Assembly: GCA_019912965.1 (NCBI GenBank)
Contig: JAIOHM010000015.1
Coordinates: 1-57,398, forward strand
Source of the DNA: Anaerolineae bacterium
Lineage (GTDB): Bacteria; Chloroflexota; Anaerolineae; Aggregatilineales; Phototrophicaceae
DNA length: 57,398 bases
Direction: 5' to 3'
Shown here: positions 25,492 through 34,770 of the stretch, piece after piece
Layout: every line of letters starts with the position of its first letter
How positions within the stretch are numbered: position 1 is the stretch's first letter
Notes under the pieces: model-generated
The model's input: only the letters and a program-made list of their open reading frames with translations
The model's database searches: none
What the model was told of the DNA's origin: nothing
Translations under genes and position numbers: made by a program

Positions 25492-26933
25492 GGGGATTCT
25501 CCCATATAAATCGTCTTTGCTTCCAAATACTCGGCTAATCCTTCCAGACCGCTTTCCCGGCCCAGCCCACTTTGTTTGATCCCACCGAACGGCGCTTCAG
25601 GCGTCGCTGGCAGCCAGTCATTAATGCATACCATGCCAAACTCCAGTCCTTCGTACATACGGATTGCTGTATTCATGATGTTGGTCTGGACGAATGCCGC
25701 CAGACCATAGGGGGTAGCATTCGCCATCCCCAAAACCTCCTCAGTGTCTTGAAAACGGATAATAGGCATCACCGGGCCAAAAATTTCTTCACGGTACAGG
25801 CGCATTCCATCGGAAAGCCCTGTAATCACCGTTGGCGCATAAAAATAACCACGTGGCATATCGCTGGGGCGTGAACCACCCGTCAGCGCTTCCGCACCGC
25901 CTGCAACGGCTTCCGCTACCAGTGCTTCCACTCGGTCACGCTGGACGGCATTAATCAGCGGGCCGGTTTCCGTACCCTGCTGTAAACCGTTGCCCAATTT
26001 GAGCGCGCGGGAAGCAGTCGTCACGGCTTCAGTGAATTCGTCGGCAATCTGGCTGTGAACATAAAACCGCTGTGGGGCAACGCATACCTGACCTGCATTG
26101 CGGTACTTCCATGCGACGGCCTGTTTTGCCACGGCTTTCACGTTCACATCCGGGAAAATAATCACCGGGGCATTACCGCCCAATTCCAGTGCCAGTTTGG
26201 TGACGGTCTGCGACGCGCCATCCATCAGCAGTTTGCCGACGCGGGTGCTGCCCGTAAAGCTGATTTTGCGGACGCGGGCGTCCTTCAACATAATCTGTGC
26301 CATTGCCGCCGGGTCGCCGCTGATGCAGTTAATCACCCCGGCAGGCGCACCCGATTCATGCAAGGCTTGCGCCATCATCATGGCTGAACGCGGTGTATAT
26401 TCCGAAGGCCGCCCGACAACTGTGCAGCCCGCCGCCAGCGCCGCCGCCCAGCAGCGCACCACGTTATACACCGGGAAATTCCAGGCGGTGATCGTTCCCA
26501 CCACGCCGATGGGTTGGTGAATCACCATAATGCGGCGGTTGGGTACGCGGGCGGGGATAGTCCGCCCATAAGCCCGTTTAGCTTCTTCGGCATTCCAGAT
26601 CATGTAATTGGCGGCGCTGCGCCATTCCGCCAGCGATTCGCTCAACGGTTTGCCACATTCTTCAGTGGTGATGACCGCCATCTGCTCGGCGTGTTCCAGC
26701 AGCCACGAAGCCGCTTTCATCAATACTTCAGCCCGTTGATAGGGTGTCTTGCGCGACCAAGCCGGGAAAGCCGCCGCCGCTGCGTCAACAGCCGCCTGAG
26801 CATCCGCCGCATCCCCGAACGGAATCTCCATTAAAATATCTTCGGTCGCGGGATTGACTAAAGGCCAGAGACCGCCATTGGCTGCATCGACCCATTCCCC
26901 ATTGATTAACTGCTTGAAAATAAAATTTGTCAT
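25488..26933 (-). CDS. NAD(P)-dependent aldehyde dehydrogenase (GabD-like)
   Basis: The 481-residue protein has all main ALDH features: WNFP with the oxyanion asparagine N152, FTGSTRVG, LELGGNAP with the general base E250, and GQVCVAPQR with the catalytic cysteine C284. It is of the succinate semialdehyde or related aldehyde dehydrogenase group by its overall sequence; the exact aldehyde is not known. Where many relatives have KPSE for the cofactor ribose lysine, this protein has GRPSEYTP, an arginine in that place. AAGGAA precedes ATG 26933. The acetyltransferase follows with a 4-base overlap. Confidence 0.93.
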   Translation of the reverse strand: MTNFIFKQLINGEWVDAANGGLWPLVNPATEDILMEIPFGDAADAQAAVDAAAAAFPAWSRKTPYQRAEVLMKAASWLLEHAEQMAVITTEECGKPLSESLAEWRSAANYMIWNAEEAKRAYGRTIPARVPNRRIMVIHQPIGVVGTITAWNFPVYNVVRCWAAALAAGCTVVGRPSEYTPRSAMMMAQALHESGAPAGVINCISGDPAAMAQIMLKDARVRKISFTGSTRVGKLLMDGASQTVTKLALELGGNAPVIIFPDVNVKAVAKQAVAWKYRNAGQVCVAPQRFYVHSQIADEFTEAVTTASRALKLGNGLQQGTETGPLINAVQRDRVEALVAEAVAGGAEALTGGSRPSDMPRGYFYAPTVITGLSDGMRLYREEIFGPVMPIIRFQDTEEVLGMANATPYGLAAFVQTNIMNTAIRMYEGLEFGMVCINDWLPATPEAPFGGIKQSGLGRESGLEGLAEYLEAKTIYMGESP

Positions 26934-27373
26934 CGAGTTTCCTTGATTTCAGGTACGCAAAAACGTCACGGATGGCCGGGAACGAGGTACGTAAAGACCT
27001 CGGTCAATCAGCCGTGAGTCATTAATTCACAGATTGATGCAAAAGTCGGTTTGGATGCTGGCGTTGTCGAGCGCTCTCGCAGGGTCAGTGTCAGATGCGG
27101 CAGTGGCTCTGGAAGCATTGAGTCGAGGACGACGGCTGCGGTGTCTGGTGGTCAGTCTTGCAGGGTCAAAAAACATGATAGCACCTAATTTGATCGCACT
27201 TGGCGGGCAGGCGTATTTCTATTTAAACATAGGTTATACACAGGCCGTATGGGTTTGATTTGCCAACAAGCATAACAGCTTTTTGGTGAATGTCGCTAAG
27301 TCTTCATGCAAACTTAATGATTCCGCACTGAATCGGCTATAATCTTCATTGAAAATTCACACAGGGGGACGTT
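26934..27373. other. Intergenic region
   Basis: About 440 bases without a supported gene. A TATAAT box at 27338-27343 may be the -10 element of the following hydrolase gene. An open frame at 27034-27258 was judged spurious. No tRNA-like or riboswitch-like structure was recognised. Confidence 0.5.
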
Positions 27374-28426
27374 ATGAAACGCTTTATCTTTCCTGTTGTC
27401 AATGCAGTCATCGTTACCATGCTGTTTGGATTGGTCGGCTATTATGCGGGCAATCCGGGTTTATGGGTGGTTATCGGTTTGGTGGGTGGCCTGCTGGTGG
27501 GGCTGGCAGCCGAATTCGGACTGGGACTCATCGGCGGTTGGTGGTATCGCCGCCGGGTCACGCTGGTTGCCCTGATGCAAATTCCCCTGATTATCTTTTT
27601 CATTGGGCCATATGGCTTTGTTTTAGGCTTGTCCCAACCCGCCAATACGACCATTTGCTGTGTCTCACCCGCAGATTTTGGTGCAGATTATCGCGCGGTA
27701 TCGATTCCGGGGGCTGATGGGGTTACGCTGGCGGGCTGGTATGTGCCGCCGACTGCCCCACATGGCGCGGTGATTATCCTCCTGCATGGTGGTGGTGGCA
27801 ACCGCACAGGAATGATGTGGCAGGCGGCGCGGTTGTATACGGCAGGTTACGGCCTGCTGATGTACGATCAGCGTGCGCTGGGCGAAAGCACTGGCACGAC
27901 CCAATCCTTCGGCTGGCTGGATGCCCGCGATATTCCCCCTGTGATTGATTTTTTGGTCGAACAACCAGAAGTCAATCCCGACCGGATTGGCGGCCTCGGT
28001 CTGTCGCTGGGAGCGCAAATCCTCATACTGGCTGGGCCGGATGAACCCCGTTTGAAAGCCTTTTTTCTGGAAGGTGTAAACGCTGCGCGTGCTTCGGATT
28101 TCCCCGAAGCTAAAAATGTTGGTGAACAATTCGCCCTTCTGTTAAATGTGCAGATCGAGCGCGCGAATCAGTTTCATCTGGGGATTGCGCCGCCACCCGG
28201 TTTCGTCGAACAAATCCCGAAGTTAGCGCCGCGCCCGGTCTTGATGGTGGTTGGCGCTCTGGACGATTTTGAAAACCGCATCAACCAGCATTATGCAGCG
28301 CTGTTGGGTGAAAATGCTGAACAGTGGGTGATTGAGAACGCGCATCATGGGGGCGGGCCAAATGTTGTCCCTGAGCTATATACTGCGCGGATGTTGGATT
28401 TCTTCGAGCAAGCCTTGTTACAATGA
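27374..28426 (+). CDS. Alpha/beta hydrolase
   Basis: The 350-residue protein has three N-terminal membrane segments (about residues 3-26, 30-52 and 69-88), so it is membrane-bound, and a C-terminal alpha/beta hydrolase domain. Visible motifs are LLHGGGGNRTG (oxyanion hole), GGLGLSLGAQ with the nucleophile serine, and a late NAHHGGGPN with the catalytic histidine. The start ATG 27374 has CAGGGGGACGTT just upstream as the ribosome site. The substrate (ester, peptide or other) is unknown. Confidence 0.88.
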   Translation: MKRFIFPVVNAVIVTMLFGLVGYYAGNPGLWVVIGLVGGLLVGLAAEFGLGLIGGWWYRRRVTLVALMQIPLIIFFIGPYGFVLGLSQPANTTICCVSPADFGADYRAVSIPGADGVTLAGWYVPPTAPHGAVIILLHGGGGNRTGMMWQAARLYTAGYGLLMYDQRALGESTGTTQSFGWLDARDIPPVIDFLVEQPEVNPDRIGGLGLSLGAQILILAGPDEPRLKAFFLEGVNAARASDFPEAKNVGEQFALLLNVQIERANQFHLGIAPPPGFVEQIPKLAPRPVLMVVGALDDFENRINQHYAALLGENAEQWVIENAHHGGGPNVVPELYTARMLDFFEQALLQ

Positions 28427-28514
28427 TCGCTATCCAAAGTTCCCGAAGGGAAGATTTTGCAGGCGCGGATTGTGGTACACTTTTTAAAGGATAAAGTGCG
28501 AGAGGTTCAATGCT

Positions 28515-28760
28515 GTGACTCTACTGGAATTTGAGACTCTGCTTGATGATGATATCATCCACCTCCCTTCCGAAATTGCAGCCCAATTAGCAAAAGGGGC
28601 AGCAATCCGTGTCTCAATTACGCCCGTTGAGCCCCATCTGATGACTCCTGATGAAGCGTGGGCTTCCATTCAAGCGTTTGTCGAAACACGGGCAGCCCGT
28701 CAACCACATACTTCCCCTTATCAGTGGCGGCGTGAAGACGCCTACGATCACCTTTCATAG
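28515..28760 (+). CDS. Small hypothetical protein, possible antitoxin-like
   Basis: This 81-residue reading frame starts at GTG 28515 and has the pattern LLDDDIIHLPSEIAAQLAKGAAIRVSIT, which resembles the AbrB-type small antitoxins that have a short hydrophobic beta fold. AGAGG precedes it by about 9 bases. No toxin gene is adjacent: the next gene is purU 130 bases on. I therefore do not claim a toxin-antitoxin pair. Confidence 0.5.
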   Translation: MTLLEFETLLDDDIIHLPSEIAAQLAKGAAIRVSITPVEPHLMTPDEAWASIQAFVETRAARQPHTSPYQWRREDAYDHLS

Positions 28761-28892
28761 CTACAATCCCACTGCTGGACAATTTTGATCTGGAAGCATG
28801 GCTGAATTCATCTGCCTGAAGCAGGCATGTAAAGAAATAACAGAACCCGGTACACTTGGGAACATAAACGCCCTGCTACCCAAGAGTCCACA

Positions 28893-29762
28893 ATGACCCA
28901 AGACACCGCATCTCGTTCTGCCATCCTGCTGATTTCCTGCCCCGACCGTCAGGGGTTAGTCGCCGCTGTCACCGACTTCATCGCCCGCCACAACGGCAAT
29001 ATTTTGCATCTCGATCAGCACGTAGACGCGGACGAGAATGTGTTTTTCATGCGGGTGGAATGGGATTTAAGCGCCTTCACCATTGCCCCCGCCCATATCG
29101 CTTCGCAGTTCGGGGCGATTGCTGAACGTTTTGGCATGGCCTTCCAACTGCACTTTTCCGACCAGACGCCGCGCATGGCTGTGTTCGTTTCCAAAGAAGC
29201 CCACTGTTTATACGACATTCTTTATCGTTATCAGGCGGGCGAATGGCGTGTCGAAATCCCGGTCATTATCAGCAACCACCCGGATTTAGGCACACTGGCC
29301 GAGAAGTTTGGCATCGAATACCGCGTTTTCCCAGTCAACAAAGATAACAAAGCCGCGCAGGAAGCCGCCCAACTGGAACTATTGCGCGAATATCGCATTG
29401 ATTTTGTGGTGCTGGCGCGCTACATGCAGATTTTGACCGAAGGCTTCGTAACCCACTATCCCAATCGCATCATCAATATTCACCATTCCTTCCTGCCTGC
29501 GTTCGCCGGAGCGAAACCCTATCACCGGGCGCATGAACGCGGCGTCAAAATTATGGGCGCTTCCAGCCATTATGTGACGGCTGAACTGGATGCTGGCCCG
29601 ATCATTGAGCAGGATGTTGCCCGCATCAATCACCGCGACTCGGTTGAAGATTTGATTCGCAAAGGGAAAGATGTGGAAAAGCTGGTGCTGTCGCGGGCGA
29701 TCCGGTTTCACCTTCAGCGGCAGGTATTGGTTTACAAAAACAAAACTGTGATTTTTGGGTGA
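28893..29762 (+). CDS. purU: Formyltetrahydrofolate deformylase
   Basis: The 289-residue protein is PurU: an N-terminal ACT domain (about 8-85, AILLISCPDRQGLVAAVTDFI) and a C-terminal formyltransferase-like domain with the catalytic Asn-His-Asp set, NIHHSFLPAF (N195, H197) and AELDAGPIIEQD (D233). It hydrolyses 10-formyl-THF to formate and THF, which keeps the one-carbon pool balanced; the ACT domain usually senses methionine or glycine. The length matches the family (about 280). The nitrilase gene follows 18 bases later on the same strand. Confidence 0.95.
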   Translation: MTQDTASRSAILLISCPDRQGLVAAVTDFIARHNGNILHLDQHVDADENVFFMRVEWDLSAFTIAPAHIASQFGAIAERFGMAFQLHFSDQTPRMAVFVSKEAHCLYDILYRYQAGEWRVEIPVIISNHPDLGTLAEKFGIEYRVFPVNKDNKAAQEAAQLELLREYRIDFVVLARYMQILTEGFVTHYPNRIINIHHSFLPAFAGAKPYHRAHERGVKIMGASSHYVTAELDAGPIIEQDVARINHRDSVEDLIRKGKDVEKLVLSRAIRFHLQRQVLVYKNKTVIFG

Positions 29763-29780
29763 GATTATCGGAGGCAAATC

Positions 29781-30785
29781 ATGTCCCGTAAACTGAAAAT
29801 CGCCGCCATACAGATGGAAGCCACACCTGCACCAACCGCTGACCGCCTCACCCGTGCAGCCGATTTAGTGACCGAGGCCGTCACGTCCGGCGCTGAACTG
29901 GTCGTTCTGCCCGAATGTTTCAACACCGGTTATGCCTATATCGAAAGCAATTATGCCGCGTCTGAACCGATGGATGGTCAAACCGTTACATGGATGAAAA
30001 CGCAGGCCGCCCAGCATAAAATCCATCTTGTCGGAACGCTTATGCTCCGCGATGGCGATGAAGTCTATAACAGCGCCCTGCTTTTTGCCCCGGATGGACG
30101 CCTGTGGCGCTACGACAAGCGTTATCCTTTTAACTGGGAACGTGCTTATTTCCGTGAGGGTCATCAGCCAACCGTCGCCGATACTGACCTCGGCAAATTC
30201 GGCATGATGATCTGTTGGGATTCCGCCCACGCCAATCTTTGGGAAGAATATGCTGGCAAGGTGGATGCCGTCATCATCCCAAGCTGCCCGCCCAGAGTCA
30301 ACGACGCCCATCTTGTTTTCCCGGATGGTAAACGGGTACAGAATTGGGTCAATGCCAGCCACTTCGCCGATCAGGATATTCACGATCAAGCGGCATGGCT
30401 CAAAGTTCCGGCGGTGCATTCCTCCGGCGGCGGCCAATTCCGTTCGCCCATGCCCCTCCCGTTCATATCAGTTATGGGCTTATTGCTCGCGCGTCCCGCC
30501 GAATGGGGCTACATCCCCAAAGCCGCCAGCGCCCAACTCGAAACGGACTACGGTCAGCATACCCAGATTATCAACAAGGATGGAGCCGTTGTCGGGCGTG
30601 TGACCGAAAGCGGAGATGGTTTCACATTAGCCGAAGTTGAACTAGCCGACCCAATCCCTGAGCCGGATTCGCCCCAACCGAAAATGCGAACGCCCAACAT
30701 AGCCTACTTCTTAGCCGATACTTTCGCTCCATTCCTGCTCAAATTCGTCTACCGTCGCGGGTTAAAGCGTCATCTTGCCCGGTGA
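29781..30785 (+). CDS. Nitrilase-superfamily amidohydrolase
   Basis: The 334-residue protein has the nitrilase catalytic triad: E45 in VVLPECFNTGY, K113 in YDKRYPFNWE and C145 in MMICWDSAH. It would cleave a carbon-nitrogen bond, probably an amide. Compared with omega-amidase or carbamoylputrescine amidase the C-terminal extension after residue 290 is longer and has a hydrophobic segment, FLADTFAPFLLKFVYRRG. It starts 18 bases downstream of purU and is probably cotranscribed; the pairing may link formate or formamide chemistry, but the sequence does not prove it. Confidence 0.88.
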   Translation: MSRKLKIAAIQMEATPAPTADRLTRAADLVTEAVTSGAELVVLPECFNTGYAYIESNYAASEPMDGQTVTWMKTQAAQHKIHLVGTLMLRDGDEVYNSALLFAPDGRLWRYDKRYPFNWERAYFREGHQPTVADTDLGKFGMMICWDSAHANLWEEYAGKVDAVIIPSCPPRVNDAHLVFPDGKRVQNWVNASHFADQDIHDQAAWLKVPAVHSSGGGQFRSPMPLPFISVMGLLLARPAEWGYIPKAASAQLETDYGQHTQIINKDGAVVGRVTESGDGFTLAEVELADPIPEPDSPQPKMRTPNIAYFLADTFAPFLLKFVYRRGLKRHLAR

Positions 30786-30793
30786 AGTACCAA

Positions 30794-31486
30794 CTATTGC
30801 GATTGCTGCCGTAATCCCGATTCTTCGGCTGCCTGACGAATCAAGCCAGAGAAGAACCAAATCACCGCCTGCCCCACCAACATCAGGCCATATACATAAA
30901 ACGCAAAGTTACCAATGGCGATGCTGTCATCCAGGGCTTCCGGGGCGAGAACCATCAATCCCACTATGCCGAGGAACAGCATCAGACCATACACTGTGGA
31001 AAACAAGGCATCGACCAGAAATTCCCCAACGCCGATTTGTGGGCGAACGACATCATTTTCCGCCGAAGGTTCTTTTGCAGATTTCATCAGCAGGCCTATA
31101 AAGTTGAGGATCAACAGGATCATGATGAGGCTCGCCGCCAGTGCGTAGCCCGTAACGCCCAAAAGCCCCCCGCCCGTTGACCACGCCGCCAACCAGAACC
31201 CTACCACCATCGGAGTCATAAGCAGAATCGGCAGAATTCCCGCACGCCAGCCTGTATAACGAGGTAGCGATTTTGTCTGTTCAACGGCTTCAAAACTGGA
31301 ATGCACCATCATCAACAAGCGCAGTGCAATAATGACCAGAATGATGCGTCGCGCGGGCGAGAGCAGAATAAGCGTGCCTTCATTAGCCAGAAACAGCATC
31401 CGCAGTAACAAACCGATGACCGCCGCCGTCAGCAAACGTTTATGCTGAAAGTGAGTCTTATTGGCTGGTGGTGGATGAACATTCAT
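30794..31486 (-). CDS. Hypothetical membrane protein
   Basis: This 230-residue protein has about six hydrophobic segments, spread along the whole protein (for example LLTAAVIGLLLRMLFLA, GLMLFLGIVGLMVLAPEAL and GLMLVGQAVIWFFSGLI). No family is recognised. It is convergent with the nitrilase gene, with only 8 bases between the stops, and its 5' end faces an AT-rich geneless region. Confidence 0.7.
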   Translation of the reverse strand: MNVHPPPANKTHFQHKRLLTAAVIGLLLRMLFLANEGTLILLSPARRIILVIIALRLLMMVHSSFEAVEQTKSLPRYTGWRAGILPILLMTPMVVGFWLAAWSTGGGLLGVTGYALAASLIMILLILNFIGLLMKSAKEPSAENDVVRPQIGVGEFLVDALFSTVYGLMLFLGIVGLMVLAPEALDDSIAIGNFAFYVYGLMLVGQAVIWFFSGLIRQAAEESGLRQQSQ

Positions 31487-31787
31487 GAGCGATATAAACC
31501 CATCTATTCAATCAAATAACCTATTTTGTAATCATTCCCTTTACAAACACACGCCGCTTAAGGTTCATCATCTACCATCTACTGATTAGGGCTACCAATA
31601 GGATTGATCCAAAGACTTATTAACCCATTGTTTGAAAAACGAGCAACATCATCTATGACCAACAAGTTTTCAAAGACTATTGGACACTTGAGAATCCGGA
31701 AAAAGCATAAGATTTGAACTAAAAGCTCTCCAATTTGGTTTGATGACGTACAATATAAAATATTGTTGCATTTTCAAGGAGGAGTTA
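31487..31787. other. AT-rich intergenic region
   Basis: About 300 bases without a supported gene. It separates the membrane protein gene on the minus strand from the AraC gene on the plus strand, so it should contain promoters for both. It is clearly AT-rich. No operator repeat was recognised. Confidence 0.5.
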
Positions 31788-32729
31788 ATGCAGCCGCCTA
31801 CCGCGATCCCGTTTTCGCCCCCTCTGACTTACGAGCAGTGGTTTTTAAGCCCATTTATACGGGCACTTACCGTAAGCGCATCCCTCGGTTGGCACAATGT
31901 CACCATCCTCAATGCAGATATGAATCCGAACCATGATTTTGCCCCCGGCCCTGAGATAACCGATGATGTGTTTATCCTCGCACTAGACGGTGTTGTCCAT
32001 ACGGAACTTTACACCGATGGGCGTTTATCAAAGCAGGTTAGCACAGTAGGTTCTTTTCAAATTTATCCACGCGGTCTCAATCAATCTCATGGTCGTTGGG
32101 ACTCGGCTGTTAAAGCGCTTTTTGTCCGCTTGCCCCATCAGCATATTGTGGATACCGCAGAGACGATCTTGAAGGGTGATCCTGAAGCTGTTGAACTCCC
32201 ACTCATCCTTCATTCCCACGATCAGTTTCTCTCCGCATCCGGTTTTGCCCTCCATCATTGCCTGCAACGCGGACTACAAAATGGGGATAAGAACGGATTA
32301 TCCGAGTTATATGCTGAGTCATTGATGGGCGCGCTTGTTTCCCATCTGCTATACAACTATTCCAATCACGTTGTTCGTCCCGTGAATCTACGTGGCAAGA
32401 TGACTCCTGCACAACAACGTACTGTACGGGAATATATCGAGGCTAATCTCCACCAGAAGATTTCGCTGGACGATTTAGCCAAGTGTATTCACGTTGGTGT
32501 CCCGCATTTTGAACGGCTGTTTCGCGCCACGTTCAACTGTGCACCCTATCACTATGTGCTACAGTGTCGGATCGAACGGGCAAAAATGCTGCTTTGTTAC
32601 GCCCATAAATCGCTTTATGAGGTGGCACGCTATTGCGGCTTCGCCAACCAGAGCCATTTTACGCGGCATTTCACGAAGTTTGTGGGGATGTCGCCCACAC
32701 GTTTTAGCAATACATGCGGCAAGGAATGA
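31788..32729 (+). CDS. AraC family transcriptional regulator
   Basis: The 313-residue protein has a C-terminal double helix-turn-helix AraC domain from about residue 215 to 310: ISLDDLAKCIHVGVPHFERLFRATFNCAPYHYVLQCRIERAKMLL (in outline), then SLYEVARYCGFANQSHFTRHFTKFVGMSPTRF. The N-terminal part is a sensor-like beta-rich domain with no recognised ligand. ATG 31788 has a perfect AAGGAGGAG site 5 bases before it; the ATG at 31740 lacks one. Its target genes may be the small genes that follow, but no operators were identified. Confidence 0.92.
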   Translation: MQPPTAIPFSPPLTYEQWFLSPFIRALTVSASLGWHNVTILNADMNPNHDFAPGPEITDDVFILALDGVVHTELYTDGRLSKQVSTVGSFQIYPRGLNQSHGRWDSAVKALFVRLPHQHIVDTAETILKGDPEAVELPLILHSHDQFLSASGFALHHCLQRGLQNGDKNGLSELYAESLMGALVSHLLYNYSNHVVRPVNLRGKMTPAQQRTVREYIEANLHQKISLDDLAKCIHVGVPHFERLFRATFNCAPYHYVLQCRIERAKMLLCYAHKSLYEVARYCGFANQSHFTRHFTKFVGMSPTRFSNTCGKE

Positions 32730-32819
32730 TGGGAACAGACAAAAGAATGCTGTGAACGGGAAAGACTGATAGGTAGTGAATCGACTATCTTCTTTGTATC
32801 TAAAAGATGGGAGGTGGTT

Positions 32820-33287
32820 ATGTTCCCTATTGGTCTAAATACGCTTGCTTCGTCTGTACTCTATGATGAAGAAAATAGTGCCCTGTGGGGTGCCACAGGA
32901 CGGAGTAGCTTAATGGATACCCAAGCATGGTTGAATAAAGAAACCGGCTACATATTGGGTATTACAACAACCCGAAATCTCAACTGGGCGTTCGGGTTTA
33001 CGGGGGCAGTCGGGTTACTCATTTTTGACTTCAACGGAGCGCCTATTCTGCGCACGAAGACACATGCCTTTGGGGTGGATGCACGCGGTTTGTTCTTAAA
33101 GCCAAGCACAAGAACAGATAGTTGGAATGAAAATATTGACATGACTATTGCCCAGACGGTAGGCGCAATTAAGATTGCACATACAACTGCGCCTCGCCAG
33201 CGGTTAGATGAGATATTGGATGAGATCGTCCGCACAAAGGAAAAACTTGAGGACGCTGCAAAAAAGTTTCCAGAGGTCTTTCGGTAA
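32820..33287 (+). CDS. Hypothetical protein
   Basis: This 155-residue protein is not recognised. GGGAGG precedes ATG 32820 by 5 bases, so I chose it over GTG 32814. It has a mixed alpha/beta pattern with a hydrophobic stretch NLNWAFGFTGAVGLLIFDF and a charged helical C-terminus (RLDEILDEIVRTKEKLEDAAKKF). It follows the AraC gene by 90 bases on the same strand. The AT-rich composition suggests it belongs to the same accessory block. Confidence 0.6.
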   Translation: MFPIGLNTLASSVLYDEENSALWGATGRSSLMDTQAWLNKETGYILGITTTRNLNWAFGFTGAVGLLIFDFNGAPILRTKTHAFGVDARGLFLKPSTRTDSWNENIDMTIAQTVGAIKIAHTTAPRQRLDEILDEIVRTKEKLEDAAKKFPEVFR

Positions 33288-33627
33288 ATGATTTGCTGAT
33301 TTAGGCAGTCTACTGACAGTAGAAGGGCGTTTTCGCACAGTTCACGATTACTCTGCTTCGATAGTCGGTATGATGGGCGGATACCCAACTTTCATCAAGC
33401 AGATTATGGGCAGGGGTTAGTATGCGGCAAAATCTTCTTGAAGAGCGGTGCTGCGGAATAGCGTGATGTATCGACTGTCGAACTAGATAATCCTCGAACA
33501 TATGAAGATCGCTTCTAAGCAATTCATGATTACGCCGTTTGGAATGGGTTGGTAGATGATAATTTTGTAGCTATTGGTGTTGATTTGTGCTGCCTGTCTT
33601 AAATTGTGTCAAGCTAGGAGATTGCAT
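33288..33627. other. Intergenic region
   Basis: About 340 bases without a supported gene. It is AT-rich and lies between two hypothetical genes on the plus strand. Nothing structured was recognised. Confidence 0.5.
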
Positions 33628-34257
33628 ATGATGCGCTTAGTAATAGTGATCTTCATCCTTCTCTCAGTAAACATTCTTGCATACGCGCAAGATGTAACGG
33701 ACGAGCCGATGGTAGAACCGACAAGTGCTGTACCTGTTCCCGATAGAAGCAATTTTGATCCTCAAGTAATTCTGGATGATCTGAGTTTGGGTTATCTGGG
33801 GTTATTAGTGACGGCTATCATTCTGGGAGGTATAGGTGGATTTGGTGCTGAGCTAATAGGCTCCATGAGACAAGAAATTGAATTGCCGAAGCGGACACGG
33901 AATAGACTGGATATTGGATTCTGGGCGCGTATTTTTATTGGAGTTATAGCTGCGCCCCTAGCTTTATATCTACTTGGGCCTCAAGACCTTCTGGGTTTTG
34001 TTGCCATTTCGTTGTTTGGCGGACTATTCGGAACCTCAATCTTGAAAGCAATAGAGGGACGGGTTATTGCCACTATACTCGGGAAGCGCAATCAGGAACT
34101 ATCTGCAACACTCAAGGAATCTCAAGCAAAGGTTCAGAACATACTTGAGTCATCAGCTAGTAAAAATTTCACTACAACTGATATGGAACTTCTTGTGAAA
34201 CAGTTGACGGAAGTAAATGCTATCTTGGAACATGAACTCAAAAAATCAGATTTATGA
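33628..34257 (+). CDS. Hypothetical exported membrane protein with coiled coil
   Basis: This 209-residue protein has an N-terminal signal-like segment (MMRLVIVIFILLSVNILAYAQ, with a possible cleavage after AYA), then two or three hydrophobic segments (about residues 56-78, 105-130 and 136-150) and a charged coiled coil at the C-terminus (about 165-205). ATG 33628 has AGGAG 7 bases upstream. No family is recognised. It may anchor or scaffold something at the membrane. The next small ORF overlaps its end. Confidence 0.65.
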   Translation: MMRLVIVIFILLSVNILAYAQDVTDEPMVEPTSAVPVPDRSNFDPQVILDDLSLGYLGLLVTAIILGGIGGFGAELIGSMRQEIELPKRTRNRLDIGFWARIFIGVIAAPLALYLLGPQDLLGFVAISLFGGLFGTSILKAIEGRVIATILGKRNQELSATLKESQAKVQNILESSASKNFTTTDMELLVKQLTEVNAILEHELKKSDL

Positions 34258-34435
34258 TAGTCATCAGCACTCTAGAAAACACTCACACGGAGAGGGATAT
34301 GAAGATTTGCTACCTAAATTAGACTCTGCCAATCTTGAGCATCTTTTTCAAAAATGCCGCCTCATTGCTCATCAGAATGGCATTGTTGATCAAGAGTACA
34401 TCACCAAATCTGGATGGTGGTTGCAAAGTAAGTAA
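34232..34435 (+). CDS. Small ORF, doubtful
   Basis: This 67-residue frame starts within the end of the previous gene (26-base overlap). It is His-rich near its start and has no recognised family and no clear ribosome site. It is listed because it continues to the next ORF with 2 bases between, and may be translationally coupled. I give it low confidence. Confidence 0.3.
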   Translation: MNSKNQIYDSHQHSRKHSHGEGYEDLLPKLDSANLEHLFQKCRLIAHQNGIVDQEYITKSGWWLQSK

Positions 34436-34437
34436 GG

Positions 34438-34671
34438 ATGAATAAAAACTACCGGATTATCGAAGAGACAATCACCTACTCATGTCGATCATCCAGCAGT
34501 GCGGATATTGCCTTCGTTGGTTGGACAATGTTACAGAGAGTGAGTGCTTTTGACGCAATCTTCCCTAGTCTAGGAGACGCAAATAGAACCGTAATCGCGG
34601 TGATTGGTGCCTTCATTTTGGGTGTAGCTGCAACATTACTCGCCTATAAAGCTGATCAGAATCCAGGATAG
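34438..34671 (+). CDS. Small hypothetical membrane protein
   Basis: The 77-residue protein has a hydrophobic C-terminal segment (VIAVIGAFILGVAATLLAYKA) and therefore should be a membrane protein. AAGTAAGG directly precedes the start codon, closer than ideal. No family is recognised. It sits at the end of the AT-rich block and is followed by a hairpin before the flavin reductase gene. Confidence 0.5.
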   Translation: MNKNYRIIEETITYSCRSSSSADIAFVGWTMLQRVSAFDAIFPSLGDANRTVIAVIGAFILGVAATLLAYKADQNPG

Positions 34672-34711
34672 TCATTTAATAGTTTCTCTGCGTTACTACC
34701 ACTTTGGCTTC

Positions 34712-34740
34712 CGCCTAGGTTGTGTATACATTCCTAGGCG
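34712..34740. terminator. Hairpin between convergent genes
   Basis: Arms CGCCTAGG (34712-34719) and CCTAGGCG (34733-34740) pair perfectly around a 13-nt loop. It sits between the plus-strand small membrane protein and the minus-strand flavin reductase, and may be a weak bidirectional terminator. Confidence 0.35.
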
Positions 34741-34770
34741 ATGATTCTCAAATGTCAGTAAAACCTAAAA

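Noticed and set aside
27034..27258. A possible 74-residue gene before the alpha/beta hydrolase
   Set aside because: No ribosome site, no family pattern, and a low-information translation. It is probably a chance frame.
28515..28760. A toxin-antitoxin pair
   Set aside because: The small protein has an antitoxin-like pattern, but no toxin-sized gene is adjacent in either direction.
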